A stretch of 64,000 bases of DNA from Synaphobranchus kaupii (GCA_029718625.1 CM056380.1:19595923-19659922), one strand, 5' to 3'. Shown: positions 43,293 through 55,889, counted from the stretch's first letter. A program made the numbers and translations. Notes: generated by a model not told the origin, from the sequence alone.

Positions 43293-43958
43293 GAAAGCCG
43301 AATGGCATTTTATTGCTTTTCTAGAAAGCAGTGTTGTGACGTCAAATAGGCATCAGTCTGATTCTCTGCGCAACGTTCCCTAGAGTGGTAGGCTATAAAT
43401 AGGCAGAGGAAACAAGGTCAACAAGAAAACAGCAAACATTAGGTCAATCGTTAGCCGACAGCAACGTGAAGTGAAATAAAAATAATAATAACGGGAGATT
43501 TTGCAAAAACAAAGCAGAAACTAAATAAGCCCCTCTTCAGTCTGACCGAAGCTAAACGAAAATCGAAATAAAAATAGAAAAGTAAGTAAAAGCAAACCTA
43601 CTTAAAATTCAAAGTTATTCTGACAGGTTCGTTAATTTAGCTAAACCAGCAGCCAATCTATGCCTATAAATGAACATTTTGTTGTTAATATGAGTTCTGT
43701 AACTTATTAAATTGAGTTTGCAGGAAAAGATAATTCTGAATAGAAACCGCTTGACGTGCCTTTACGCATGAATCCAAAAACACATAGATTTTGATTGTAC
43801 CAAAGAACAAATTCAGATAAGGAAAATGACTAATTATGCAGTCGACAATATGCACTCTCGTTATTGTGCTCCTTTGACCGCGTTGATAAGCAAAATAAAG
43901 CGGAACCGGCGGTTGAAGTTTAGAAATAATTTAACCCGGGTCAGCTCCGGTCACCTTC

Positions 43959-44080
43959 GCTCACGGCCATACCACACTGAAAATGCCCGAACTCGTCTGA
44001 TCTCGGAAGCCAAGCAGTGTAGGGCTTGGTTAGTACTTGGATGGGAGACCGCCTGGGAATAGCTACTAGGTGCTGTAAGC
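43959..44080 (+). rRNA. 5S rRNA, type A with 4-bp insertion (unit 29, short)
   Basis: Type A body interrupted by 4 bp (TAGC or GCTA, near 44060-44064) between box C and helix I, making it 122 nt. The insertion falls in the helix V region and would misfold the RNA. Either a dead copy or a sequence error, since other odd insertions cluster nearby. Confidence 0.82.
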
Positions 44081-44317
44081 ATTTTTAAAAGTTTTGTTTT
44101 CCGTTTTCGCACGCGATGGGGCTGTTCGCCGAGGTAAAAGGTGGAAACTATCACTGTATTATTCACAATGATGATAATTAAACGTATCCTAATTATGCAG
44201 TCGATAATATGCACTCTCGTAATTGTGCTCCTTTGACCGCGTTGATAAACAGAATTAAGCGGAACCGGCGTTTGAAATTTAGAAACAATTTAACCCGGGT
44301 CAGCTCATTTCACCTTT

Positions 44318-44354
44318 GCTCACGGCCATCCCACACTGAAAAGGCCCGAACCCG
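44318..44354 (+). pseudogene. Truncated 5S rRNA (unit 29)
   Basis: Consensus 37-nt fragment. Confidence 0.88.
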
Positions 44355-44379
44355 AGCTGTATTGTGATAGCGCATTTTC

Positions 44380-44517
44380 AAAACTCAAGTGTCATCGATT
44401 GCAGTGCACATTAGGTGTAAACGACAATTCGGCAGCTCAGAGCACCTGTCCTCAAGCGATCCGCTAGCCTCAGCCTTTCAGTAGCTTGGATGACAGGCTC
44501 ACGCCACCGCGCCCAGC
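44380..44517 (-). ncRNA. SRP Alu-domain-like RNA (unit 29)
   Basis: Carries plus-strand G to A within GTGCGCATT (44408), i.e. C to U in the AATGCGCACTGC 3' Alu strand. CRE at 44562-44569. Confidence 0.68.
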
Positions 44518-45183
44518 GAAAGCCGAATGGCATTTTATTGCTTTTCTAGAAAGCAGTGTTGTGACGTCAAATAGGCATCAGTCTGATTCTCTGCGCAACG
44601 TTCCCTAGAGTGGTAGGCTATAAATAGGCAGAGGAAACAAGGTCAACAAGAAAACAGCAAACATTAGGTCAATCGTTAGCCGACAGCAACGTGAAGTGAA
44701 ATAAAAATAATAATAACGGGAGATTTTGCAAAAACAAAGCAGAAACTAAATAAGCCCCTCTTCAGTCTGACCGAAGCTAAACGAAAATCGAAATAAAAAT
44801 AGAAAAGTAAGTAAAAGCAAACCTACTTAAAATTCAAAGTTATTCTGACAGGTTCGTTAATTTAGCTAAACCAGCAGCCAATCTATGCCTATAAATGAAC
44901 ATTTTGTTGTTAATATGAGTTCTGTAACTTATTAAATTGAGTTTGCAGGAAAAGATAATTCTGAATAGAAACCGCTTGACGTGCCTTTACGCATGAATCC
45001 AAAAACACATAGATTTTGATTGTACCAAAGAACAAATTCAGATAAGGAAAATGACTAATTATGCAGTCGACAATATGCACTCTCGTTATTGTGCTCCTTT
45101 GACCGCGTTGATAAGCAAAATAAAGCGGAACCGGCGGTTGAAGTTTAGAAATAATTTAACCCGGGTCAGCTCCGGTCACCTTC

Positions 45184-45301
45184 GCTCACGGCCATACCAC
45201 ACTGAAAATGCCCGAACTCGTCTGATCTCGGAAGCCAAGCAGTGTAGGGCTTGGTTAGTACTTGGATGGGAGACCGCCTGGGAATACTAGGTGCTGTAAG
45301 C
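45184..45301 (+). rRNA. 5S rRNA, type A (unit 30, short)
   Basis: Consensus type A, sole 5S of a short unit. Confidence 0.95.
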
Positions 45302-45538
45302 ATTTTTAAAAGTTTTGTTTTCCGTTTTCGCACGCGATGGGGCTGTTCGCCGAGGTAAAAGGTGGAAACTATCACTGTATTATTCACAATGATGATAATT
45401 AAACGTATCCTAATTATGCAGTCGATAATATGCACTCTCGTAATTGTGCTCCTTTGACCGCGTTGATAAACAGAATTAAGCGGAACCGGCGTTTGAAATT
45501 TAGAAACAATTTAACCCGGGTCAGCTCATTTCACCTTT

Positions 45539-45575
45539 GCTCACGGCCATCCCACACTGAAAAGGCCCGAACCCG
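45539..45575 (+). pseudogene. Truncated 5S rRNA (unit 30)
   Basis: Consensus 37-nt fragment. Confidence 0.88.
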
Positions 45576-45600
45576 AGCTGTATTGTGATAGCGCATTTTC

Positions 45601-45738
45601 AAAACTCAAGTGTCATCGATTGCAGTGCGCATTAGGTGTAAACGACAATTCGGCAGCTCAGAGCACCTGTCCTCAAGCGATCCGCTAGCCTCAGCCTTTC
45701 AGTAGCTTGGATGACAGGCTCACGCCACCGCGCCCAGC
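45601..45738 (-). ncRNA. SRP Alu-domain-like RNA (unit 30)
   Basis: Consensus copy; CRE at 45783-45790. Confidence 0.7.
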
Positions 45739-46404
45739 GAAAGCCGAATGGCATTTTATTGCTTTTCTAGAAAGCAGTGTTGTGACGTCAAATAGGCATC
45801 AGTCTGATTCTCTGCGCAACGTTCCCTAGAGTGGTAGGCTATAAATAGGCAGAGGAAACAAGGTCAACAAGAAAACAGCAAACATTAGGTCAATCGTTAG
45901 CCGACAGCAACGTGAAGTGAAATAAAAATAATAATAACGGGAGATTTTGCAAAAACAAAGCAGAAACTAAATAAGCCCCTCTTCAGTCTGACCGAAGCTA
46001 AACGAAAATCGAAATAAAAATAGAAAAGTAAGTAAAAGCAAACCTACTTAAAATTCAAAGTTATTCTGACAGGTTCGTTAATTTAGCTAAACCAGCAGCC
46101 AATCTATGCCTATAAATGAACATTTTGTTGTTAATATGAGTTCTGTAACTTATTAAATTGAGTTTGCAGGAAAAGATAATTCTGAATAGAAACCGCTTGA
46201 CGTGCCTTTACGCATGAATCCAAAAACACATAGATTTTGATTGTACCAAAGAACAAATTCAGATAAGGAAAATGACTAATTATGCAGTCGACAATATGCA
46301 CTCTCGTTATTGTGCTCCTTTGACCGCGTTGATAAGCAAAATAAAGCGGAACCGGCGGTTGAAGTGTAGAAATAATTTAACCCGGGTCAGCTCCGGTCAC
46401 CTTC

Positions 46405-46522
46405 GCTCACGGCCATACCACACTGAAAATGCCCGAACTCGTCTGATCTCGGAAGCCAAGCAGTGTAGGGCTTGGTTAGTACTTGGATGGGAGACCGCCT
46501 GGGAATACTAGGTGCTGTAAGC
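46405..46522 (+). rRNA. 5S rRNA, type A (unit 31)
   Basis: Consensus type A. Confidence 0.95.
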
Positions 46523-46765
46523 ATTTTTAAAAGTTTTGTTTTCCGTTTTCGCACGCGATGGGGCTGTTCGCCGAGGTAAAAGGTGGAAACTATCACTGTA
46601 TTATTCACAATGATGATAATTAAACGTCTTCGTATCCTAATTATGCAGTGGACAATATTCACTCTCGTAATTTTGCTCCTTTGACCGCGTTGATAAGCAA
46701 AATTAAACGGAGCCGGCGGTTGACGTTTAGAAACAATTTAACCCGGGTCAGCTCAGAGCAACTTC

Positions 46766-46883
46766 GCTCACGGCCATACCACACTGAAAGAGCCCGAACT
46801 CGTCCGATCTCGGAAGCCAAACAGTGTAGGGCCTGGTTAGTACTTGGATGGGAGACCGCCTGGGAATACTAGGTGCTGTAAGC
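46766..46883 (+). rRNA. 5S rRNA, type B (unit 31)
   Basis: Consensus body with the GGAGCCGG upstream form. Confidence 0.95.
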
Positions 46884-47120
46884 ATTTTTAAAAGTTTTGT
46901 TTTCCGTTTTCGCACGCGATGGGGCTGTTCGCCGAGGTAAAAGGTGGAAACTATCACTGTATTATTCACAATGATGATAATTAAACGTATCCTAATTATG
47001 CAGTCGATAATATGCACTCTCGTAATTGTGCTCCTTTGACCGCGTTGATAAACAGAATTAAGCGGAACCGGCGTTTGAAATTTAGAAACAATTTAACCCG
47101 GGTCAGCTCATTTCACCTTT

Positions 47121-47157
47121 GCTCACGGCCATCCCACACTGAAAAGGCCCGAACCCG
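47121..47157 (+). pseudogene. Truncated 5S rRNA (unit 31)
   Basis: Consensus 37-nt fragment. Confidence 0.88.
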
Positions 47158-47182
47158 AGCTGTATTGTGATAGCGCATTTTC

Positions 47183-47320
47183 AAAACTCAAGTGTCATCG
47201 ATTGCAGTGCGCATTAGGTGTAAACGACAATTCGGCAGCTCAGAGCACCTGTCCTCAAGCGATCCGCTAGCCTCAGCCTTTCAGTAGCTTGGATGACAGG
47301 CTCACGCCACCGCGCCCAGC
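47183..47320 (-). ncRNA. SRP Alu-domain-like RNA (unit 31)
   Basis: Consensus copy; CRE at 47365-47372. Confidence 0.7.
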
Positions 47321-47986
47321 GAAAGCCGAATGGCATTTTATTGCTTTTCTAGAAAGCAGTGTTGTGACGTCAAATAGGCATCAGTCTGATTCTCTGCGCA
47401 ACGTTCCCTAGAGTGGTAGGCTATAAATAGGCAGAGGAAACAAGGTCAACAAGAAAACAGCAAACATTAGGTCAATCGTTAGCCGACAGCAACGTGAAGT
47501 GAAATAAAAATAATAATAACGGGAGATTTTGCAAAAACAAAGCAGAAACTAAATAAGCCCCTCTTCAGTCTGACCGAAGCTAAACGAAAATCGAAATAAA
47601 AATAGAAAAGTAAGTAAAAGCAAACCTACTTAAAATTCAAAGTTATTCTGACAGGTTCGTTAATTTAGCTAAACCAGCAGCCAATCTATGCCTATAAATG
47701 AACATTTTGTTGTTAATATGAGTTCTGTAACTTATTAAATTGAGTTTGCAGGAAAAGATAATTCTGAATAGAAACCGCTTGACGTGCCTTTACGCATGAA
47801 TCCAAAAACACATAGATTTTGATTGTACCAAAGAACAAATTCAGATAAGGAAAATGACTAATTATGCAGTCGACAATATGCACTCTCGTTATTGTGCTCC
47901 TTTGACCGCGTTGATAAGCAAAATAAAGCGGAACCGGCGGTTGAAGTTTAGAAATAATTTAACCCGGGTCAGCTCCGGTCACCTTC

Positions 47987-48104
47987 GCTCACGGCCATAC
48001 CACACTGAAAATGCCCGAACTCGTCTGATCTCGGAAGCCAAGCAGTGTAGGGCTTGGTTAGTACTTGGATGGGAGACCGCCTGGGAATACTAGGTGCTGT
48101 AAGC
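47987..48104 (+). rRNA. 5S rRNA, type A (unit 32, short)
   Basis: Consensus type A, last short unit in the window. Confidence 0.95.
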
Positions 48105-48341
48105 ATTTTTAAAAGTTTTGTTTTCCGTTTTCGCACGCGATGGGGCTGTTCGCCGAGGTAAAAGGTGGAAACTATCACTGTATTATTCACAATGATGATA
48201 ATTAAACGTATCCTAATTATGCAGTCGATAATATGCACTCTCGTAATTGTGCTCCTTTGACCGCGTTGATAAACAGAATTAAGCGGAACCGGCGTTTGAA
48301 ATTTAGAAACAATTTAACCCGGGTCAGCTCATTTCACCTTT

Positions 48342-48378
48342 GCTCACGGCCATCCCACACTGAAAAGGCCCGAACCCG
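48342..48378 (+). pseudogene. Truncated 5S rRNA (unit 32)
   Basis: Consensus 37-nt fragment. Confidence 0.88.
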
Positions 48379-48403
48379 AGCTGTATTGTGATAGCGCATT
48401 TTC

Positions 48404-48541
48404 AAAACTCAAGTGTCATCGATTGCAGTGCGCATTAGGTGTAAACGACAATTCGGCAGCTCAGAGCACCTGTCCTCAAGCGATCCGCTAGCCTCAGCCT
48501 TTCAGTAGCTTGGATGACAGGCTCACGCCACCGCGCCCAGC
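48404..48541 (-). ncRNA. SRP Alu-domain-like RNA (unit 32)
   Basis: Consensus copy; CRE at 48586-48593. The spacer beyond it has GCAGATGAAAC and the TAAATTAAC form. Confidence 0.7.
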
Positions 48542-49207
48542 GAAAGCCGAATGGCATTTTATTGCTTTTCTAGAAAGCAGTGTTGTGACGTCAAATAGGC
48601 ATCAGTCTGATTCTCTGCGCAACGTTCCCTAGAGTGGTAGGCTATAAATAGGCAGATGAAACAAGGTCAACAAGAAAACAGCAAACATTAGGTCAATCGT
48701 TAGCCGACAGCAACGTGAAGTGAAATAAAAATAATAATAACGGGAGATTTTGCAAAAACAAAGCAGAAACTAAATAAGCCCCTCTTCAGTCTGACCGAAG
48801 CTAAACGAAAATCGAAATAAAAATAGAAAAGTAAGTAAAAGCAAACCTACTTAAAATTCAAAGTTATTCTGACAGGTTCGTTAATTTAGCTAAACCAGCA
48901 GCCAATCTATGCCTATAAATTAACATTTTGTTGTTAATATGAGTTCTGTAACTTATTAAATTGAGTTTGCAGGAAAAGATAATTCTGAATAGAAACCGCT
49001 TGACGTGCCTTTACGCATGAATCCAAAAACACATAGATTTTGATTGTACCAAAGAACAAATTCAGATAAGGAAAATGACTAATTATGCAGTCGACAATAT
49101 GCACTCTCGTTATTGTGCTCCTTTGACCGCGTTGATAAGCAAAATAAAGCGGAACCGGCGGTTGAAGTGTAGAAATAATTTAACCCGGGTCAGCTCCGGT
49201 CACCTTC

Positions 49208-49325
49208 GCTCACGGCCATACCACACTGAAAATGCCCGAACTCGTCTGATCTCGGAAGCCAAGCAGTGTAGGGCTTGGTTAGTACTTGGATGGGAGACCG
49301 CCTGGGAATACTAGGTGCTGTAAGC
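49208..49325 (+). rRNA. 5S rRNA, type A (unit 33)
   Basis: Consensus type A. Confidence 0.95.
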
Positions 49326-49568
49326 ATTTTTAAAAGTTTTGTTTTCCGTTTTCGCACGCGATGGGGCTGTTCGCCGAGGTAAAAGGTGGAAACTATCACT
49401 GTATTATTCACAATGATGATAATTAAACGTCTTCGTATCCTAATTATGCAGTGGACAATATTCACTCTCGTAATTTTGCTCCTTTGACCGCGTTGATAAG
49501 CAAAATTAAACGGAGCCGGCGGTTGACGTTTAGAAACAATTTAACCCGGGTCAGCTCAGAGCAACTTC

Positions 49569-49686
49569 GCTCACGGCCATACCACACTGAAAGAGCCCGA
49601 ACTCGTCCGATCTCGGAAGCCAAACAGTGTAGGGCCTGGTTAGTACTTGGATGGGAGACCGCCTGGGAATACTAGGTGCTGTAAGC
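49569..49686 (+). rRNA. 5S rRNA, type B (unit 33)
   Basis: Consensus body with the GGAGCCGG upstream form. Confidence 0.95.
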
Positions 49687-49923
49687 ATTTTTAAAAGTTT
49701 TGTTTTCCGTTTTCGCACGCGATGGGGCTGTTCGCCGAGGTAAAAGGTGGAAACTATCACTGTATTATTCACAATGATGATAATTAAACGTATCCTAATT
49801 ATGCAGTCGATAATATGCACTCTCGTAATTGTGCTCCTTTGACCGCGTTGATAAACAGAATTAAGCGGAACCGGCGTTTGAAATTTAGAAACAATTTAAC
49901 CCGGGTCAGCTCATTTCACCTTT

Positions 49924-49960
49924 GCTCACGGCCATCCCACACTGAAAAGGCCCGAACCCG
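49924..49960 (+). pseudogene. Truncated 5S rRNA (unit 33)
   Basis: Consensus 37-nt fragment. Confidence 0.88.
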
Positions 49961-49985
49961 AGCTGTATTGTGATAGCGCATTTTC

Positions 49986-50123
49986 AAAACTCAAGTGTCA
50001 TCGATTGCAGTGCGCATTAGGTGTAAACGACAATTCGGCAGCTCAGAGCACCTGTCCTCAAGCGATCCGCTAGCCTCAGCCTTTCAGTAGCTTGGATGAC
50101 AGGCTCACGCCACCGCGCCCAGC
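49986..50123 (-). ncRNA. SRP Alu-domain-like RNA (unit 33)
   Basis: Consensus copy; CRE at 50168-50175. Confidence 0.7.
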
Positions 50124-50789
50124 GAAAGCCGAATGGCATTTTATTGCTTTTCTAGAAAGCAGTGTTGTGACGTCAAATAGGCATCAGTCTGATTCTCTGC
50201 GCAACGTTCCCTAGAGTGGTAGGCTATAAATAGGCAGAGGAAACAAGGTCAACAAGAAAACAGCAAACATTAGGTCAATCGTTAGCCGACAGCAACGTGA
50301 AGTGAAATAAAAATAATAATAACGGGAGATTTTGCAAAAACAAAGCAGAAACTAAATAAGCCCCTCTTCAGTCTGACCGAAGCTAAACGAAAATCGAAAT
50401 AAAAATAGAAAAGTAAGTAAAAGCAAACCTACTTAAAATTCAAAGTTATTCTGACAGGTTCGTTAATTTAGCTAAACCAGCAGCCAATCTATGCCTATAA
50501 ATGAACATTTTGTTGTTAATATGAGTTCTGTAACTTATTAAATTGAGTTTGCAGGAAAAGATAATTCTGAATAGAAACCGCTTGACGTGCCTTTACGCAT
50601 GAATCCAAAAACACATAGATTTTGATTGTACCAAAGTACAAATTCAGATAAGGAAAATGACTAATTATGCAGTCGACAATATGCACTCTCGTTATTGTGC
50701 TCCTTTGACCGCGTTGATAAGCAAAATAAAGCGGAACCGGCGGTTGAAGTGTAGAAATAATTTAACCCGGGTCAGCTCCGGTCACCTTC

Positions 50790-50907
50790 GCTCACGGCCA
50801 TACCACACTGAAAATGCCCGAACTCGTCTGATCTCGGAAGCCAAGCAGTGTAGGGCTTGGTTAGTACTTGGATGGGAGACCGCCTGGGAATACTAGGTGC
50901 TGTAAGC
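50790..50907 (+). rRNA. 5S rRNA, type A (unit 34)
   Basis: Consensus type A. Confidence 0.95.
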
Positions 50908-51150
50908 ATTTTTAAAAGTTTTGTTTTCCGTTTTCGCACGCGATGGGGCTGTTCGCCGAGGTAAAAGGTGGAAACTATCACTGTATTATTCACAATGATG
51001 AAAATTAAACGTCTTCGTATCCTAATTATGCAGTGGACAATATTCACTCTCGTAATTTTGCTCCTTTGACCGCGTTGATAAGCAAAATTAAACGGAACCG
51101 GCGGTTGACGTTTAGAAACAATTTAACCCGGGTCAGCTCAGAGCAACTTC

Positions 51151-51268
51151 GCTCACGGCCATACCACACTGAAAGAGCCCGAACTCGTCCGATCTCGGAA
51201 GCCAAACAGTGTAGGGCCTGGTTAGTACTTGGATGGGAGACCGCCTGGGAATACTAGGTGCTGTAAGC
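51151..51268 (+). rRNA. 5S rRNA, type B (unit 34)
   Basis: Consensus type B. Confidence 0.95.
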
Positions 51269-51505
51269 ATTTTTAAAAGTTTTGTTTTCCGTTTTCGCAC
51301 GCGATGGGGCTGTTCGCCGAGGTAAAAGGTGGAAACTATCACTGTATTATTCACAATGATGATAATTAAACGTATCCTAATTATGCAGTCGATAATATGC
51401 ACTCTCGTAATTGTGCTCCTTTGACCGCGTTGATAAACAGAATTAAGCGGAACCGGCGTTTGAAATTTAGAAACAATTTAACCCGGGTCAGCTAATTTCA
51501 CCTTT

Positions 51506-51542
51506 GCTCACGGCCATCCCACACTGAAAAGGCCCGAACCCG
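51506..51542 (+). pseudogene. Truncated 5S rRNA (unit 34)
   Basis: Consensus fragment; the flank reads AGCTAATTTC instead of AGCTCATTTC. Confidence 0.88.
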
Positions 51543-51567
51543 AGCTGTATTGTGATAGCGCATTTTC

Positions 51568-51705
51568 AAAACTCAAGTGTCATCGATTGCAGTGCGCATT
51601 AGGTGTAAACGACAATTCGGCAGCTCAGAGCACCTGTCCTCAAGCGATCCGCTAGCCTCAGCCTTTCAGTAGCTTGGATGACAGGCTCACGCCACCGCGC
51701 CCAGC
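51568..51705 (-). ncRNA. SRP Alu-domain-like RNA (unit 34)
   Basis: Consensus RNA with two changes just upstream of its 5' end (AGCTGAATGCCA on the plus strand, 51710-51721). CRE at 51750-51757. Confidence 0.7.
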
Positions 51706-52371
51706 GAAAGCTGAATGCCATTTTATTGCTTTTCTAGAAAGCAGTGTTGTGACGTCAAATAGGCATCAGTCTGATTCTCTGCGCAACGTTCCCTAGAGTG
51801 GTAGGCTATAAATAGGCAGAGGAAACAAGGTCAACAAGAAAACAGCAAACATTAGGTCAATCGTTAGCCGACAGCAACGTGAAGTGAAATAAAAATAATA
51901 ATAACGGGAGATTTTGCAAAAACAAAGCAGAAACTAAATAAGCCCCTCTTCAGTCTGACCGAAGCTAAACGAAAATCGAAATAAAAATAGAAAAGTAAGT
52001 AAAAGCAAACCTACTTAAAATTCAAAGTTATTCTGACAGGTTCGTTAATTTAGCTAAACCAGCAGCCAATCTATGCCTATAAATGAACATTTTGTTGTTA
52101 ATATGAGTTCTGTAACTTATTAAATTGAGTTTGCAGGAAAAGATAATTCTGAATAGAAACCGCTTCACGTGCCTTTACGCATGAATCCAAACACACATAG
52201 ATTTTGATTGTACCAAAGAACAAATTCAGATAAGGAAAATGACTAATTATGCAGTCGACAATATGCACTCTCGTTATTGTGCTCCTTTGACCGCGTTGAT
52301 AAGCAAAATAAAGCGGAACCGGCGGTTGAAGTTTAGAAATAATTTAACCCGGGTCAGCTCCGGTCACCTTC

Positions 52372-52489
52372 GCTCACGGCCATACCACACTGAAAATGCC
52401 CGAACTCGTCTGATCTCGGAAGCCAAGCAGTGTAGGGCTTGGTTAGTACTTGGATGGGAGACCGCCTGGGAATACTAGGTGCTGTAAGC
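52372..52489 (+). rRNA. 5S rRNA, type A (unit 35)
   Basis: Consensus type A; the spacer before it has the CACGTG form. Confidence 0.95.
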
Positions 52490-52732
52490 ATTTTTAAAAG
52501 TTTTGTTTTCCGTTTTCGCACGCGATGGGGCTGTTCGCCGAGGTAAAAGGTGGAAACTATCACTGTATTATTCACAATGATGATAATTAAACGTCTTCGT
52601 ATCCTAATTATGCAGTGGACAATATTCACTCTCGTAATTTTGCTCCTTTGACCGCGTTGATAAGCAAAATTAAACGGAACCGGCGGTTGACGTTTAGAAA
52701 CAATTTAACCCGGGTCAGCTCAGAGCAACTTC

Positions 52733-52850
52733 GCTCACGGCCATACCACACTGAAAGAGCCCGAACTCGTCCGATCTCGGAAGCCAAACAGTGTAGGGCC
52801 TGGTTAGTACTTGGATGGGAGACCGCCTGGGAATACTAGGTGCTGTAAGC
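52733..52850 (+). rRNA. 5S rRNA, type B (unit 35)
   Basis: Consensus type B. Confidence 0.95.
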
Positions 52851-53087
52851 ATTTTTAAAAGTTTTGTTTTCCGTTTTCGCACGCGATGGGGCTGTTCGCC
52901 GAGGTAAAAGGTGGAAACTATCACTGTATTATTCACAATGATGATAATTAAACGTATCCTAATTATGCAGTCGATAATATGCACTCTCGTAATTGTGCTC
53001 CTTTGACCGCGTTGATAAACAGAATTAAGCGGAACCGGCGTTTGAAATTTAGAAACAATTTAACCCGGGTCAGCTCATTTCACCTTT

Positions 53088-53117
53088 GCTCACGGCCATC
53101 CCACAGGCCCGAACCCG
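53088..53117 (+). pseudogene. Truncated 5S rRNA with 7-bp deletion (unit 35)
   Basis: The fragment has lost 7 bp (CTGAAAA) and measures 30 nt. The loss gives a longer chance open frame here that has no other support. Confidence 0.85.
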
Positions 53118-53142
53118 AGCTGTATTGTGATAGCGCATTTTC

Positions 53143-53280
53143 AAAACTCAAGTGTCATCGATTGCAGTGCGCATTAGGTGTAAACGACAATTCGGCAGCT
53201 CAGAGCACCTGTCCTCAAGCGATCCGCTAGCCTCAGCCTTTCAGTAGCTTGGATGACAGGCTCACGCCACCGCGCCCAGC
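53143..53280 (-). ncRNA. SRP Alu-domain-like RNA (unit 35)
   Basis: Consensus copy; CRE at 53325-53332. Confidence 0.7.
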
Positions 53281-53946
53281 GAAAGCCGAATGGCATTTTA
53301 TTGCTTTTCTAGAAAGCAGTGTTGTGACGTCAAATAGGCATCAGTCTGATTCTCTGCGCAACGTTCCCTAGAGTGGTAGGCTATAAATAGGCAGAGGAAA
53401 CAAGGTCAACAAGAAAACAGCAAACATTAGGTCAATCGTTAGCCGACAGCAACGTGAAGTGAAATAAAAATAATAATAACGGGAGATTTTGCAAAAACAA
53501 AGCAGAAACTAAATAAGCCCCTCTTCAGTCTGACCGAAGCTAAACGAAAATCGAAATAAAAATAGAAAAGTAAGTAAAAGCAAACCTACTTAAAATTCAA
53601 AGTTATTCTGACAGGTTCGTTAATTTAGCTAAACCAGCAGCCAATCTATGCCTATAAATGAACATTTTGTTGTTAATATGAGTTCTGTAACTTATTAAAT
53701 TGAGTTTGCAGGAAAAGATAATTCTGAATAGAAACCGCTTGACGTGCCTTTACGCATGAATCCAAAAACACATAGATTTTGATTGTACCAAAGAACAAAT
53801 TCAGATAAGGAAAATGACTAATTATGCAGTGGACAATATGCACTCTCGTTATTGTGCTCCTTTGACCGCGTTGATAAGCAAAATAAAGCGGAACCGGCGG
53901 TTGAAGTTTAGAAATAATTTAACCCGGGTCAGCTCCGGTCACCTTC

Positions 53947-54064
53947 GCTCACGGCCATACCACACTGAAAATGCCCGAACTCGTCTGATCTCGGAAGCCA
54001 AGCAGTGTAGGGCTTGGTTAGTACTTGGATGGGAGACCGCCTGGGAATACTAGGTGCTGTAAGC
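53947..54064 (+). rRNA. 5S rRNA, type A (unit 36)
   Basis: Consensus body; upstream GCAGTGGAC replaces GCAGTCGAC at 53826-53834. Confidence 0.95.
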
Positions 54065-54307
54065 ATTTTTAAAAGTTTTGTTTTCCGTTTTCGCACGCGA
54101 TGGGGCTGTTCGCCGAGGTAAAAGGTGGAAACTATCACTGTATTATTCACAATGATGATAATTAAACGTCTTCGTATCCTAACTATGCAGTGGACAATAT
54201 TCACTCTCGTAATTTTGCTCCTTTGACCGCGTTGATAAGCAAAATTAAACGGAACCGGCGGTTGACGTTTAGAAACAATTTAACCCGGGTCAGCTCAGGG
54301 CAACTTC

Positions 54308-54425
54308 GCTCACGGCCATACCACACTGAAAGAGCCCGAACTCGTCCGATCTCGGAAGCCAAACAGTGTAGGGCCTGCTTAGTACTTGGATGGGAGACCG
54401 CCTGGGAATACTAGGTGCTGTAAGC
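54308..54425 (+). rRNA. 5S rRNA, type B (unit 36)
   Basis: Type B with G71C (54378) in the intermediate element region, shared with unit 40. Confidence 0.92.
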
Positions 54426-54662
54426 ATTTTTAAAAGTTTTGTTTTCCGTTTTCGCACGCGATGGGGCTGTTCGCCGAGGTAAAAGGTGGAAACTATCACT
54501 GTATTATTCACAATGATGATAATTAAACGTATCCTAATTATGCAGTCGATAATATGCACTCTCGTAATTGTGCTCCTTTGACCGCGTTGATAAACAGAAT
54601 TAAGCGGAACCGGCGTTTGAAATTTAGAAACAATTTAACCCGGGTCAGCTCATTTCACCTTT

Positions 54663-54699
54663 GCTCACGGCCATCCCACACTGAAAAGGCCCGAACCCG
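54663..54699 (+). pseudogene. Truncated 5S rRNA (unit 36)
   Basis: Consensus 37-nt fragment. Confidence 0.88.
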
Positions 54700-54724
54700 A
54701 GCTGTATTGTGATAGCGCATTTTC

Positions 54725-54862
54725 AAAACTCAAGTGTCATCGATTGCAGTGCGCATTAGGTGTAAACGACAATTCGGCAGCTCAGAGCACCTGTCCTCAA
54801 GCGATCCGCTAGCCTCAGCCTTTCAGTAGCTTGGATGACAGGCTCACGCCACCGCGCCCAGC
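54725..54862 (-). ncRNA. SRP Alu-domain-like RNA (unit 36)
   Basis: Consensus RNA; plus-strand TTTATTTC replaces TTTATTGC about 23 bp upstream. CRE at 54907-54914. Confidence 0.7.
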
Positions 54863-55528
54863 GAAAGCCGAATGGCATTTTATTTCTTTTCTAGAAAGCA
54901 GTGTTGTGACGTCAAATAGGCATCAGTCTGATTCTCTGCGCAACGTTCCCTAGAGTGGTAGGCTATAAATAGGCAGAGGAAACAAGGTCAACAAGAAAAC
55001 AGCAAACATTAGGTCAATCGTTAGCCGACAGCAACGTGAAGTGAAATAAAAATAATAATAACGGGAGATTTTGCAAAAACAAAGCAGAAACTAAATAAGC
55101 CCATCTTCAGTCTGACCGAAGCTAAACGAAAATCGAAATAAAAATAGAAAAGTAAGTAAAAGCAAACCTACTTAAAATTCAAAGTTATTCTGACAGGTTC
55201 GTTAATTTAGCTAAACCAGCAGCCAATCTATGCCTATAAATGAACATTTTGTTGTTAATATGAGTTCTGTAACTTATTAAATTGAGTTTGCAGGAAAAGA
55301 TAATTCTGAATAGAAACCGCTTGACGTGCCTTTACGCATGAATCCAAAAACACATAGATTTTGATTGTACCAAAGAACAAATTCAGATAAGGAAAATGAC
55401 TAATTATGCAGTCGACAATATGCACTCTCGTTATTGTGCTCCTTTGACCGCGTTGATAAGCAAAATAAAGCGGAACCGGCGGTTGAAGTGTAGAAATAAT
55501 TTAACCCGGGTCAGCTCCGGTCACCTTC

Positions 55529-55646
55529 GCTCACGGCCATACCACACTGAAAATGCCCGAACTCGTCTGATCTCGGAAGCCAAGCAGTGTAGGGCTTGGT
55601 TAGTACTTGGATGGGAGACCGCCTGGGAATACTAGGTGCTGTAAGC
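55529..55646 (+). rRNA. 5S rRNA, type A (unit 37)
   Basis: Consensus type A; CCATCTTC in the preceding spacer. Confidence 0.95.
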
Positions 55647-55889
55647 ATTTTTAAAAGTTTTGTTTTCCGTTTTCGCACGCGATGGGGCTGTTCGCCGAGG
55701 TAAAAGGTGGAAACTATCACTGTATTATTCACAATGATGAAAATTAAACGTCTTCGTATCCTAATTATGCAGTGGACAATATTCACTCTCGTAATTTTGC
55801 TCCTTTGACCGCGTTGATAAGCAAAATTAAACGGAACCGGCGGTTGACGTTTAGAAACAATTTAACCCGGGTCAGCTCAAAGCAACTTC

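Noticed and set aside
52979..53230. 83-codon plus-strand frame unique to unit 35
   Set aside because: It is opened only by the 7-bp deletion in the 5S fragment and runs antisense through the Alu-domain RNA; a chance frame.
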